Notes: generated by a model from the letters alone, not told the origin. Shown: positions 7,343 through 14,879, counted from the stretch's first letter. The stretch: DNA of 18,799 bases from JBHEKP01 sp041859375 (GCA_041859375.1 JBHEKP010000067.1:1-18799), one strand, 5' to 3'. Program-made: numbers and translations.

Positions 7343-7419
7343 TATCCTGTCCGGACCGTTACAGCGCAACCGCAGCAGTGTTGCCGGGACGCGCCGGAGC
7401 TTTCCGCCCCCCCAGCCGA

Positions 7420-8061
7420 TCAGTCCGCTTTTCCCCCCGGCAGCGCCCGCATGAAGGCGCGGCAGGGCGCGCCGTCGGCGTCCTCAACGGGCATGGGCAG
7501 GACGATGAATTCCCACAGCCCCGCGCCGAAGGCTTCGAGGCGGAGCCCCTCCACCACAAAGACCCCGGCGGAGAGGAGGGTGACATGGGTGGTGCCGGAG
7601 CGCTTGTAGGGCGCGACGGACAGGCCGTCCACGCCGAGCAGTTTCACCCCGTCGGCGGCGATGCGCTCCGCCGCGTCGTTTTCCACCGCCACGAAGGCCT
7701 TGTCGAAGGGCGCGTTTGCGGGGCGCAGCGAGTTGCGGGTCTTGATGAGCACCCTGGGCGGCAGGGGCGCGGCGGGCAGGTCCGCGGCGCGGACGGTGTC
7801 CACGCCGGTGAGGTCCAGCAGCAGCGCCGCGCCGAAGAAGAGGCCGGTGTCCACCTGGTGCAGTTTCGCGCCGTCCTCCACAAAGTGCCAGGGCGCGTCG
7901 CAGTGGGTGCCCGTGTGGGTGGACAGGGTCATGACGGAGAGGTTGCACGAGTCGCCCGCCGCGGTGCGGCTGAAGGGGGCGAAAAGGAATTCCGGATCGC
8001 CCGGCCAGCCGGTCATGCCGGGTTTGACGGGGATGCTGACGTCCACCCATTCATTTGCCAT
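7420..8061 (-). CDS. Cyclase-family metal-dependent hydrolase (kynurenine-formamidase-like)
   Basis: The 213-residue product belongs to the putative cyclase family (PF04199), which holds kynurenine formamidases and other metal-dependent amidohydrolases. The diagnostic metal motif HxGTHxDxPxH is complete at 49-59 (HTGTHCDAPWH), and the N-terminal GWPGDP (18-23) is also typical. No other tryptophan-catabolism gene is near, so I do not call it kynB; in this sugar-operon setting it may act on a lactone or amide released from a glycan (inference). The ATG at 8061 is preceded by GGGGGAAG and overlaps the last 11 bases of the SGNH hydrolase gene, which implies translational coupling. It is the last gene of the operon. 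Confidence 0.85.
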   Translation of the reverse strand: MANEWVDVSIPVKPGMTGWPGDPEFLFAPFSRTAAGDSCNLSVMTLSTHTGTHCDAPWHFVEDGAKLHQVDTGLFFGAALLLDLTGVDTVRAADLPAAPLPPRVLIKTRNSLRPANAPFDKAFVAVENDAAERIAADGVKLLGVDGLSVAPYKRSGTTHVTLLSAGVFVVEGLRLEAFGAGLWEFIVLPMPVEDADGAPCRAFMRALPGGKAD

Positions 8062-8749
8062 TATTCTTCCCCCCGCCGACGGCGTTGACAGCCTCCGCCA
8101 GCGCCTTGATCCACACCGCATAGCCCTTGTCACCCAGGTGGACGCCGTCGCCCACATGGTGCTCCGGGGCCAGGTTGCCCGTGCCGTCCGCCAGCCCGGC
8201 GGTCACATCCACGAGGCGGCAGTTTTTCGTTGCGGCGCAAATCTCCGCGAGGCCCCTGTTCAGTTCAAGGATGCGGGCGTTCATGCCGGGCGACTCCGGC
8301 TTCACCCGCTCGTCCACCGGCAGCACGGCGCTGAAGATGAGCGGCGCGCGGGGCGTGATGAGCTCCGCAATCTTCCGGTAATTCGCCAGTATTTCGGCGT
8401 TGTCCCTGCGGCGCAGATCGTTCACGCCGATGGCCACGACCACCGCCGCCGCCCGGTCCATGGAGGCGTACTTCGGCAGCCGCCCCAGCACACCCACGGT
8501 GGTGTCGCTGCCGATGCCGTAGTTCACGCCCGCGCCGCAGACCGCCGCCGTGCACAGCCCCTGGGTGATGCTGTCGCCCACGAAGAGCACGGCCCCCGCC
8601 GGGACGCTGCCGTCCATATACTCGTGGTACCGCATCATGCGGGTGTAATGCTCGGAGATTTCCGGGGGCAGATCGGCCTTGTCCGCCGCCACGGCGGCGG
8701 CGGCAAAGACCACCGCCAGCACCGCCATTGTTCCATGAATGCGCCGCAT
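8051..8749 (-). CDS. Secreted SGNH/GDSL-type esterase
   Basis: The 232-residue protein has a signal peptide (about 1-22, AVLAVVFAAAAVAA). All four SGNH blocks are present: FVGDSITQG with the nucleophile Ser60, the block II glycine in NYGIGSDTT (76-83), GVND (108-111), and the catalytic pair D201-xx-H204 in DGVHLGDKGY. This resembles the PAF-acetylhydrolase/sialate-O-acetylesterase-like lipases. In a glycan-degrading operon, removal of O-acetyl groups from sugars in the periplasm is the likely role (inference). The ATG at 8749 follows GGGAGG; upstream in-frame codons to 8980 lie antisense to nothing useful and have no homology. It begins 20 bases after the fucosidase stop and its own stop overlaps the cyclase start. 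Confidence 0.88.
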   Translation of the reverse strand: MRRIHGTMAVLAVVFAAAAVAADKADLPPEISEHYTRMMRYHEYMDGSVPAGAVLFVGDSITQGLCTAAVCGAGVNYGIGSDTTVGVLGRLPKYASMDRAAAVVVAIGVNDLRRRDNAEILANYRKIAELITPRAPLIFSAVLPVDERVKPESPGMNARILELNRGLAEICAATKNCRLVDVTAGLADGTGNLAPEHHVGDGVHLGDKGYAVWIKALAEAVNAVGGGKNNGK

Positions 8750-8769
8750 GTTTGCGCCTCCCTGCGAGT

Positions 8770-10068
8770 TCAGTCCTTGAGGAACAGTTCCACCACGGGA
8801 ACGACGACGCCGGGTTTGACCACCGGCAGTTCCAGCGTGATCGCGCCGGGGGCGCGGGTGAATCCCAGGTTCTCGTGGGCGGCGGGCGCGGTCATGCGCA
8901 CCTCCGAGGCGTCGTTGAGCAGTTGCGCGTATTCCACGCGCCCCTCCAGCCCGGGCAGGTGGACGTGGCGGAAGGGCCACTCGTAAAGATGCAGGTAGAG
9001 CCGGTTGCCGTTCTGGGTGTAGCGGCAGCCGGAGGGCGCGGTGAATTCACTCTGGGTGCATCCGTGCACCGCGCGGCCGTGCAGCGCCATCCATTCCGCA
9101 TAGGCCCCGAGGGCGGCGTTGGCGCGGCTGTCGAAGTTGCCCCGCGCCGTGGGCCCCACGTTCATGAGCAGGTTGCCGCCGAGGGACACGCAGTTCACCA
9201 GTATCTGGACAAGCTGTTCCGGGCTTTTCCAGGTGGCCTCGTCGCGGTGGTAGCCCCAGGAGCCGCTGAAGGTCTGGCAGGCCTCCCAGTACACGGGCAC
9301 GCCGTCGATGCGGGGCCATTCGGTGGGCTGGTACTGCTCCGGCGTGTGGATGTCGGCCATGCGCGCGGGCAGGTCGAGGCGGTTGTCCACGATGATGCCC
9401 GGCTGGAGCTCCCGCACCATTTTGAGCAGCTCCTCGCTGCCCCAGTCTTCGCGCCCCTTGCCCTTCAGCCCCTTCGCCTCCATGTCCGGGTAGGAGAAGT
9501 CGAACCACAGCACGTCCACCTTACTGTAGCGGGTGAGCAGCTCGCGCACCTGCCGCCGCATGTATTCGCGGTACCTGGCCATGTCGCGGGTTTCATTCAT
9601 TTTCGCCGCGTCGGGATGGTTGCGCAGGGGGTGGAGCGGGTCGATGGGGAAGTCGGGGTGGTGCCAGTCGATAAGCGAATAGTAAAAGCCCACGCGGATG
9701 CCCTCTGCCCGGAATGCGTCCACCACCTCCCGGATCAAATCGCGGCCGCAGGGCGTGTTGGTCGCCTTGTAGTCCGTCTCGTCCGTGTCCCAGAGGCAGA
9801 AGCCCTCATGGTGCTTGGCGGTGATGACGAAATATTTCATGCCCGCCGCGCGCGCCTTTTGCGCCCACTCGCGGGGGGTGAAGAGGTCGGGGTTGAAAAA
9901 CCTGAAGTATTTTTCATATTCCGCGTCGGGGGTTTCCTCATGGTGGCGCACCCACTCATGGCGCGCGGCGGCGGAATAAAGACCCCAGTGGATGAACATG
10001 CCGAAACGGTCGCGGACAAACCAGTCCATGTCGCCGGACACGGGCGCGGGCTGCGGAACGGGGGCCAT
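8770..10068 (-). CDS. Alpha-L-fucosidase, GH29
   Basis: The 432-residue enzyme hydrolyses terminal alpha-L-fucose by a retaining mechanism. Family blocks are FGMFIHWGLYS (22-32), AKHHEGFCLWDT (84-95) and the nucleophile region VLWFDFSYP with Asp190. Further along come EACQTFSGSWGYH, LVNCVSLGGNLLMNVGPTARG and a C-terminal beta domain ending in the hydrophobic VVELFLKD. There is no signal peptide (the N-terminus reads MAPVPQPAP), so it probably acts in the cytoplasm, unlike the secreted enzymes upstream and downstream. AAGGAG at 10077-10082 with 8-base spacing supports the ATG at 10068. It is the second gene of the minus-strand operon, 81 bases after the GH106-like gene and 20 bases before the SGNH gene. 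Confidence 0.93.
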   Translation of the reverse strand: MAPVPQPAPVSGDMDWFVRDRFGMFIHWGLYSAAARHEWVRHHEETPDAEYEKYFRFFNPDLFTPREWAQKARAAGMKYFVITAKHHEGFCLWDTDETDYKATNTPCGRDLIREVVDAFRAEGIRVGFYYSLIDWHHPDFPIDPLHPLRNHPDAAKMNETRDMARYREYMRRQVRELLTRYSKVDVLWFDFSYPDMEAKGLKGKGREDWGSEELLKMVRELQPGIIVDNRLDLPARMADIHTPEQYQPTEWPRIDGVPVYWEACQTFSGSWGYHRDEATWKSPEQLVQILVNCVSLGGNLLMNVGPTARGNFDSRANAALGAYAEWMALHGRAVHGCTQSEFTAPSGCRYTQNGNRLYLHLYEWPFRHVHLPGLEGRVEYAQLLNDASEVRMTAPAAHENLGFTRAPGAITLELPVVKPGVVVPVVELFLKD

Positions 10069-10087
10069 GGCCTCATCTCCTTGTTGG

Positions 10088-10109
10088 GCCGCGCCCCAAG
10101 CGGCGCGGC
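10088..10109 (-). other. Intercistronic hairpin between the GH106-like and fucosidase genes
   Basis: A perfect 8-bp GC stem (GCCGCGCC with GGCGCGGC, 6-base loop) lies just upstream of the fucosidase ribosome-binding site in the 81-base gap. On the minus strand no T-run follows, so it is not an obvious terminator in the operon's direction. It may stabilise or mark a processing site in the mRNA (inference). Confidence 0.4.
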
Positions 10110-10149
10110 GCGTTATTTTCCCTTATTTTCGGCGGTGACGCACGCCCGC

Positions 10150-12789
10150 TCAGGGCTTCAGGCGGAACAGCCGCACCGGCCCCCGCAGGCCGCCGCCCCG
10201 CGACTCCTGCTCGAAGGCCAGGGTGCGGACGTGGTAGGGGCTGGGCCAGCCGGGGCCGGACTTCGCGGCCCATGCGTCGGTGACGCGCCGCGAGGTCAGC
10301 TCGTTGGCCAGGGTGTTCACCACGCGGATGGTCAATTCGTGGCGGCCGGGGCTGAGGGGCGGCAGGTCAACCGTCCAGGGCGCCCAGAGCAGGAAGCCCG
10401 CCTCCTTACCGTCCACCAGCACCGTGGCGGCGTATTCCACCGGACCGGTCTCCAGCCGCAGCGGGCAGCCCGCCCAGTCCTGCGGGATCTCCACGGCGGC
10501 GGTGTAGTCCGCCTCTCCGGAAAAGTCCGCCGTGAGCCAGTCCTTCCATGAGGCGGCCTGGTCGAAGGGCACGCCGGGCAGGGAAAGTGGCCGCACCTCA
10601 AAATCATGTTCTCCGGCCACCCACTGGCGGCGGGGTGTCGCGGTGACGGACGCATCCAGCACCAGCGGTTCGCCCGCGGGCGCGGGCCGGGGCGCAACCC
10701 CCTCCGGCGGGGTGTCCGCGGAAAAGATCACCACCGACTCCCAGGGTGCCAGGGAGACGGGCACGGTCTTGTCCGTGACGGGCAGCAGCCAGCGCGCGCC
10801 GGTAAGCGTGTCCAGTTGAACCGCCGCTTTTTTGGGCACCGCCACCCTTCCCTCGTAGGGGGTGTCCCCCTCGTTGAAGAGCATCAGCAGTTCGCCGGAG
10901 CCCGCCCGCCGCGCGGCGGCGCGGATGCCGCCGCAGGGCGGGGACAATTCGGCTGTTTGGGGGACGTTTTCCACCAGCGCGGCGGCGTCGGCAAAAACCT
11001 CAAACTCCGGCGCGGCTATCTCCTCCGTGGTGCCGTTGAACACGGGCACGCGCCCCAGGCAAAGCACCCGTCCGCCGGACATGGCGAAAGTCCGCAGCGA
11101 GGCGTACACACGGGCGTCCATCCAGTCCGTTGCGCCACAGACAATGGTGGTGTAGAACATCTCCCCGGCGGCGGCCACCCCGGCCATGGTGAACACGTCC
11201 GGGCCCAGCAGGATGTCGTCGTCCACCAGATCAAAGTCGCACTGGCGCGCGAGCAGCTCACGGGCGAGCAGGTCATGGGTTTCCACGGCCTCCCCCGCTC
11301 CCTCCGCCCCGCGCGCCCACAGATCGCGGACGGGATAATACAGGGCGGTGTGGATTTTGGGCTTGCCAGCACTCATGAGAAAGCCCAGCCGCCCCGTGTG
11401 CGCCGCGTAGCCCGCGAGGGGCCCCCAGAGGGGGTTGGAAACGCCGAAGTGGGGGCGCTCGCCGGTCATGTGGTGGTCTTGCGTGCTCAGCGGATAGCAG
11501 CCCGCCACCATCAGGTTGAGCCCGCGCGCGTACTGGTAGTCGGTGAGCCATTTCATCTGCGCCGGGGTGACACCGTTGCCGTAGACGCAGAATGTCTCGG
11601 TGAAGGCGAAACGGGTGCCGTTCTGGTGCGCCGCCGTGGAGGCGTACTTGGGGAAATGGTGCTGCCCCTCCCTTCCGGGGAAGAGCTGCCGCCAGATCAC
11701 GTCCACGCCGGGCACGTCCATCGCGCGGAGCTGGCGCAGGGCGTGGCCGAACCCGTGGACCACCGCGTTCTCCGTGGCCTCCTCGCCGTTGAGGTGGCCG
11801 CCCGAGGCCAGGCCCGCGCCGCGGCACCAGTCGCGCAGTTGGAGGAAATAGGCGTCGCGGAAGCGGCCCGTCCAAAGGTCAAAATAATCCACCCGCGCCT
11901 GGGCATGCTCACGGGGCATGTCCGTGCCGGGGGGGGTGAAGAGCGCCGGAAGAACCGGAAGCAAATTTCCCCTGTGCTTTTCCAAATAGAGGGCGTCCAT
12001 GCCCGTGGTCCAGGGGATGGACTCGGGCGGATGCAGGTTGGCGCAGTTCGGCTCGTCGGTGAAGGTGAAACTCACCGCGCCGCCCACCATGCCCGCCAGC
12101 GCGTTCTTATAAGGCTCATGGGTGAGTTCGATGAACCGGCGCGTCACCTCCGGGTTCATCAGATCCACATAGCCGCCGTTTTTCACCCGGTACAGCCACG
12201 CGCCGGATTCGCCGGGCCGGGGCGTCCAGGTGTCCCCGGGACGGTACACCACCACGCCGGGCTTCTCCACCACCAGCGCCAGCGCGTCGGCGGGCACCGT
12301 GAAGGGGCCGGAGGCGGGAGCCTCCTCGCGGACCAGGGTCTGCCGCTCCCAGTCGGGGCGTCCCTCCGCCACTTTTCCCAGCGCCTTGCCCGAGGGCCAG
12401 CCGCCCTCGTCGTAGACCCACCAGTTCATGCCCAGCGCGGCGGCCTCCCCGGCGGCCAGGGCGGCCCGCCCAAAAAATTCCGGCGTGAGGTAGTCGGGGT
12501 CCATGTGGTTGTTGGTGCTGTCGGGGCGGAAGGCGCGGGGCATGGGCAGCATGCACACGCTGCGGAACCCATGGTCGGCCATGTCGTTCAACTGCGCCTT
12601 GATCACCGCCGGGTCCAGCGCCTCGTTCCACAGCCACAGCACGGCGGGGGTGTTCACCCCGTCCGGCTGTTGAAACTTTGCCCAGTCCACCTCCGGCACC
12701 AGCGCCACGGTGGCGGAGGGACCGGAAACAGCGGACGCGCAGGGCGCAACCAGGGCACACAACACCAGACAGCCCGTCGCAAAACGCAT
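10150..12789 (-). CDS. Secreted GH106-like glycosidase
   Basis: The 879-residue product has a signal peptide (1-20, ATGCLVLCALVAPCASA). It follows the plan of GH106-related enzymes: barrel entry PAVLWLWNEALDP (48-60), IKAQLNDMADHGFRS (63-77), MNWWVYDEGGWPSG (121-134), an acidic FTFTDEPN (241-248), GHLNGEEATENA near 330 and FAFTETFCVYGNG near 392. A beta-rich middle region ends in a jelly-roll carbohydrate-binding module (from about 770) with VLVDGKEAGFLLWAPW. Relatives are annotated as alpha-L-rhamnosidase or simply glycosyl hydrolase, so the sugar is uncertain. I chose the ATG at 12789 because GGGAGAG precedes it and it starts the signal peptide; the frame extends 19 codons further without one. 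It is the first gene of the operon, which continues with the fucosidase. Confidence 0.8.
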   Translation of the reverse strand: MRFATGCLVLCALVAPCASAVSGPSATVALVPEVDWAKFQQPDGVNTPAVLWLWNEALDPAVIKAQLNDMADHGFRSVCMLPMPRAFRPDSTNNHMDPDYLTPEFFGRAALAAGEAAALGMNWWVYDEGGWPSGKALGKVAEGRPDWERQTLVREEAPASGPFTVPADALALVVEKPGVVVYRPGDTWTPRPGESGAWLYRVKNGGYVDLMNPEVTRRFIELTHEPYKNALAGMVGGAVSFTFTDEPNCANLHPPESIPWTTGMDALYLEKHRGNLLPVLPALFTPPGTDMPREHAQARVDYFDLWTGRFRDAYFLQLRDWCRGAGLASGGHLNGEEATENAVVHGFGHALRQLRAMDVPGVDVIWRQLFPGREGQHHFPKYASTAAHQNGTRFAFTETFCVYGNGVTPAQMKWLTDYQYARGLNLMVAGCYPLSTQDHHMTGERPHFGVSNPLWGPLAGYAAHTGRLGFLMSAGKPKIHTALYYPVRDLWARGAEGAGEAVETHDLLARELLARQCDFDLVDDDILLGPDVFTMAGVAAAGEMFYTTIVCGATDWMDARVYASLRTFAMSGGRVLCLGRVPVFNGTTEEIAAPEFEVFADAAALVENVPQTAELSPPCGGIRAAARRAGSGELLMLFNEGDTPYEGRVAVPKKAAVQLDTLTGARWLLPVTDKTVPVSLAPWESVVIFSADTPPEGVAPRPAPAGEPLVLDASVTATPRRQWVAGEHDFEVRPLSLPGVPFDQAASWKDWLTADFSGEADYTAAVEIPQDWAGCPLRLETGPVEYAATVLVDGKEAGFLLWAPWTVDLPPLSPGRHELTIRVVNTLANELTSRRVTDAWAAKSGPGWPSPYHVRTLAFEQESRGGGLRGPVRLFRLKP

Positions 12790-12999
12790 CTGTGCTCTCT
12801 CCCGTTCTGGCGGATTAAAAAACGCCTGAGCGGCATTGTAACCCATTCAGGCCGGGGATGCCCGCCGTTGGACCGTCCTATCGTGTGTTTCCGCGCGCCC
12901 GGATGTTCAGTATTGGCGTTTCTTGTAAACAGTATTCCGCGTATCTCCTTCCCCGACAGGTGGTTAGGAAAAAATAATCCTCCGATTTTCATCGCCCCG

Positions 13000-13008
13000 T
13001 GATAAAAT
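13000..13008 (+). promoter_or_regulatory. Extended -10 promoter of the small + strand gene
   Basis: TGATAAAAT matches the extended -10 form TGnTATAAT at all but one base and sits in a conspicuously AT-rich patch. No good -35 is seen, as expected for extended -10 promoters. Transcription would start near 13015, giving a leader of about 73 bases. Confidence 0.4.
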
Positions 13009-13032
13009 AATGTTAACTCTTGGTGATGCCAA
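13004..13032 (-). promoter_or_regulatory. Possible promoter of the GH106-like/fucosidase operon
   Basis: On the minus strand TTGGCA (13027-13032) and TATTTT (13004-13009) are 17 bases apart. It would give a leader of about 205 bases before the GH106-like ATG. It shares its -10 patch with the opposite-facing promoter of the small gene, so the two would compete if both are real. Confidence 0.25.
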
Positions 13033-13087
13033 CATTGTCCGGCCGCCGGGGGGCAACCAGGCGCGCCGGACACACGGAGGTCGGGCC

Positions 13088-13273
13088 ATGAACACACATG
13101 GCACGGTGTCGTTTCCGTTGCTGCATACCTCGTCGGGACTGAAGGCGTGGTGGCTCTGCACCCTGAGGGGATACCACGTGGTGGAGGTGCGGCGACGGCC
13201 GAAACTTGGGATGCTGGGCGGCATCAAATACGACAGCGTCTGGTTCATCGAACCGGACGAACCGTCAAATTAA
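13088..13273 (+). CDS. Small hypothetical protein (61 aa)
   Basis: I do not recognise this family. The product is basic in the middle (TLRGYHVVEVRRRPKLGML) and acidic at the end (IEPDEPSN), with two Trp in LKAWWLCTL and no signal peptide or clear membrane helix. A GGAGG at 13076-13080 is well spaced from the ATG at 13088, and an extended -10 promoter lies upstream, which argues for a real gene. The frame extends 26 codons further upstream to 13010, but without a ribosome-binding site. A competing minus-strand frame (12964-13248) has no comparable signals. The gene lies between two minus-strand operons and converges on uxaC. Confidence 0.5.
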   Translation: MNTHGTVSFPLLHTSSGLKAWWLCTLRGYHVVEVRRRPKLGMLGGIKYDSVWFIEPDEPSN

Positions 13274-13300
13274 CCCGCGCCGCATCCCCGCGCAGAAGCA

Positions 13301-13332
13301 CCCGGCGCTCCCGCACAAAAGGGAACGCCGGG
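13301..13332. terminator. Hairpin between the small gene and uxaC
   Basis: A 12-position stem with one mismatch (13301-13312 with 13321-13332) closes an A-rich 8-base loop. No T-run follows on either strand, so termination strength is doubtful. It lies 27 bases after the stop codon of the small + strand gene. Confidence 0.4.
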
Positions 13333-13350
13333 AAGGTGCCGGGAGGGGCG

Positions 13351-13389
13351 CAAAACAGACGCGCGGCCGCCTTTTCAAACAGCCGCGCG
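13351..13389 (-). terminator. Probable terminator of uxaC
   Basis: A perfect 8-bp stem CGCGCGGC/GCCGCGCG (13360-13367 with 13382-13389) is followed on the minus strand by TCTGTTTTG. It begins 28 bases past the uxaC stop codon. The loop is 14 bases, longer than usual. Confidence 0.5.
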
Positions 13390-13416
13390 CCATTCCCGGG
13401 AATCTTCGGCCCCGAC

Positions 13417-14844
13417 TCAGGTGGAGGTCAGGCCGAATCCGAAGTAGTGGTTGGCGTTGTTGAAGCAGATGTCGCGGATGATTCGGCGGCACACCTCCAT
13501 TTCCATGGGCAGCAGCCCCCGGACCATGTCCGAGCCGATCATGTTGCACAGGATGCGGCGGAAATAGTCATGGCGCGGGTAGCTGAGGAAGCTGCGGCTG
13601 TCGGTGAGCATCCCCACAAAGCGCGAGAGCAGCCCCGTCTGGGACAGCATCTCCATCTGCTCCTCCATGCCCGCGCGCTGGTCGTTGAACCACCAGCCAG
13701 CGCCGAACTGCATCTTGCCGGGGACGGAGCCGTCCTGAAAATTGCCGATCATGGTGGAGAGCACCATGTTCGCCGCCGGGTTGATGGTGTAAAGGATGGT
13801 GCGCGTGAGCTGGCCGGTCTGGTCGAGGCGGTCAAGATACCTTGCCAGGGCCTTGGCCATGGGCGCGTCGCCCACGGAGTCAAAGCCCGTGTCCGGGCCG
13901 AGGGAGTTGAACATGCGGGTGCTGTTGTTGCGGATGGGGCCGATGTGCAGTTGCTGCGCCCAGCCCAGCTCATGGTTCATCCGACCGAATTCCACCATCA
14001 TGGCGGAGCGGAACTGGAGCGCCTCCTCCGGGGTGGGCGTTTTTCCGTCCCGCACGCGGGCGTACACGGCCGCCACGCCGGATTCGGTGTACTCCTCCGC
14101 ATAGGGCGTCTCAATGCCGTGGTCCGACACGACGCAGCCGCGCTCATGGAAGAAGCGCTGGCGTTTCCGCAGCGCCGCCAGAAAATCCTGCCAGGTGCGG
14201 CATTCACAGTCCGCCGCCGCCTCCAGCCGGGCCGTCCACGCGTTGAACGCCTCCGGTTCCTCCACGGCCATGGCCCGGTCGGGCCGCCATGTGGGCAGCA
14301 TGCGCACGCCGAAGGCCGTGTCCGCGTTGACCGTGCGGTGCGCCTCCAAATCGTCGCAGGGATCGTCGGTGGTGCACACCAGCGCCACGTGGAACTGTTT
14401 CATGATGCCCCGGGCGGTGAATTCCGGCTGCGCCAGCTTCTCGTTGCACTCGTTCCAGATGCCGGGCGCGGTTTCCGGGTTGAACATGCGGTCGCAGATC
14501 CCGAAGGGCTTCTTCAGCTCCATGTGCGCCCAGTGGTGCAGCGGGTTGCGGATGAGGGCGGGCACCGTTTCCGCCCATTTCATGTACTTCTCATAGTCGT
14601 CCGCGTCGCCGGTGCAGAAGCGCTCCGCGACGCCGTTGCTCCGCATGGCCCGCCACTTGTAGTGATCCCCGGCCAGCCAGACCTCTGTCATGTTGCGGAA
14701 ACGCCGGTCCTCCGCCACCTGGCCCGGCACCAGATGGCAGTGGTAGTCAATGATGGGCAGGTTTTTGGCCGCGGTGTGGTAGAGGTCCCTGGCGGGCTCG
14801 TTCTCCAGCAGGAAATCCTCCTTGATGAACACACTGTTTGGCAT
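13417..14844 (-). CDS. uxaC: Uronate (glucuronate) isomerase
   Basis: The 475-residue cytoplasmic enzyme converts D-glucuronate to D-fructuronate and D-galacturonate to D-tagaturonate, the first step of hexuronate catabolism. It belongs to the amidohydrolase superfamily. The metal-binding His35 and His37 lie in DYHCHL, LHIGPIRNNSTRMF is typical of the family, and LTDSRSFLSYPRHDYFRR near the C-terminus is the best family signature. Length is normal. AGGAGG lies ten bases before the ATG at 14844; the longer frame to 14949 overlaps the upstream gene and lacks homology. It is the last gene behind the 15.6-kb promoter, 35 bases after a membrane-protein gene. The other pathway enzymes (uxaB, uxuA, kdgK) are not in the window. 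Confidence 0.95.
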   Translation of the reverse strand: MPNSVFIKEDFLLENEPARDLYHTAAKNLPIIDYHCHLVPGQVAEDRRFRNMTEVWLAGDHYKWRAMRSNGVAERFCTGDADDYEKYMKWAETVPALIRNPLHHWAHMELKKPFGICDRMFNPETAPGIWNECNEKLAQPEFTARGIMKQFHVALVCTTDDPCDDLEAHRTVNADTAFGVRMLPTWRPDRAMAVEEPEAFNAWTARLEAAADCECRTWQDFLAALRKRQRFFHERGCVVSDHGIETPYAEEYTESGVAAVYARVRDGKTPTPEEALQFRSAMMVEFGRMNHELGWAQQLHIGPIRNNSTRMFNSLGPDTGFDSVGDAPMAKALARYLDRLDQTGQLTRTILYTINPAANMVLSTMIGNFQDGSVPGKMQFGAGWWFNDQRAGMEEQMEMLSQTGLLSRFVGMLTDSRSFLSYPRHDYFRRILCNMIGSDMVRGLLPMEMEVCRRIIRDICFNNANHYFGFGLTST

Positions 14845-14879
14845 GGTGATGGTCCTCCTTTGCCGGTTTGGACGCCCCG

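Larger units (their letters stand above)
6931..7354. mobile_element. Long array unit (424 bp) carrying the GxxExxY gene
   Basis: The left end (TTGACAAAATGGCGGGGC) is a diverged copy of the short-unit left end and sits directly after the common TTCTTCT spacer. The right end (7336-7354, reading ATCCTGTTATCCTGTCCGG) matches the short-unit right end at nearly every position. The interior is almost entirely the GxxExxY coding region. It looks like the complete form of which units 1-3 are internally deleted versions. I see no transposase and no clear target-site duplication, so calling it a mobile element is inference. Confidence 0.5.

Noticed and set aside
7068..7454. 128-residue + strand frame opposite the GxxExxY gene
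   Set aside because: The minus strand carries a full family motif set in the same interval; the + strand translation has none and no ribosome-binding site.
7420..8061. Naming the cyclase-family gene kynB
   Set aside because: Only the general family motif is certain and no kynurenine-pathway gene is adjacent.
12964..13248. 94-residue minus-strand frame opposite the small + strand gene
   Set aside because: It has no clear ribosome-binding site or motif, while the + strand frame has GGAGG and an extended -10 promoter.
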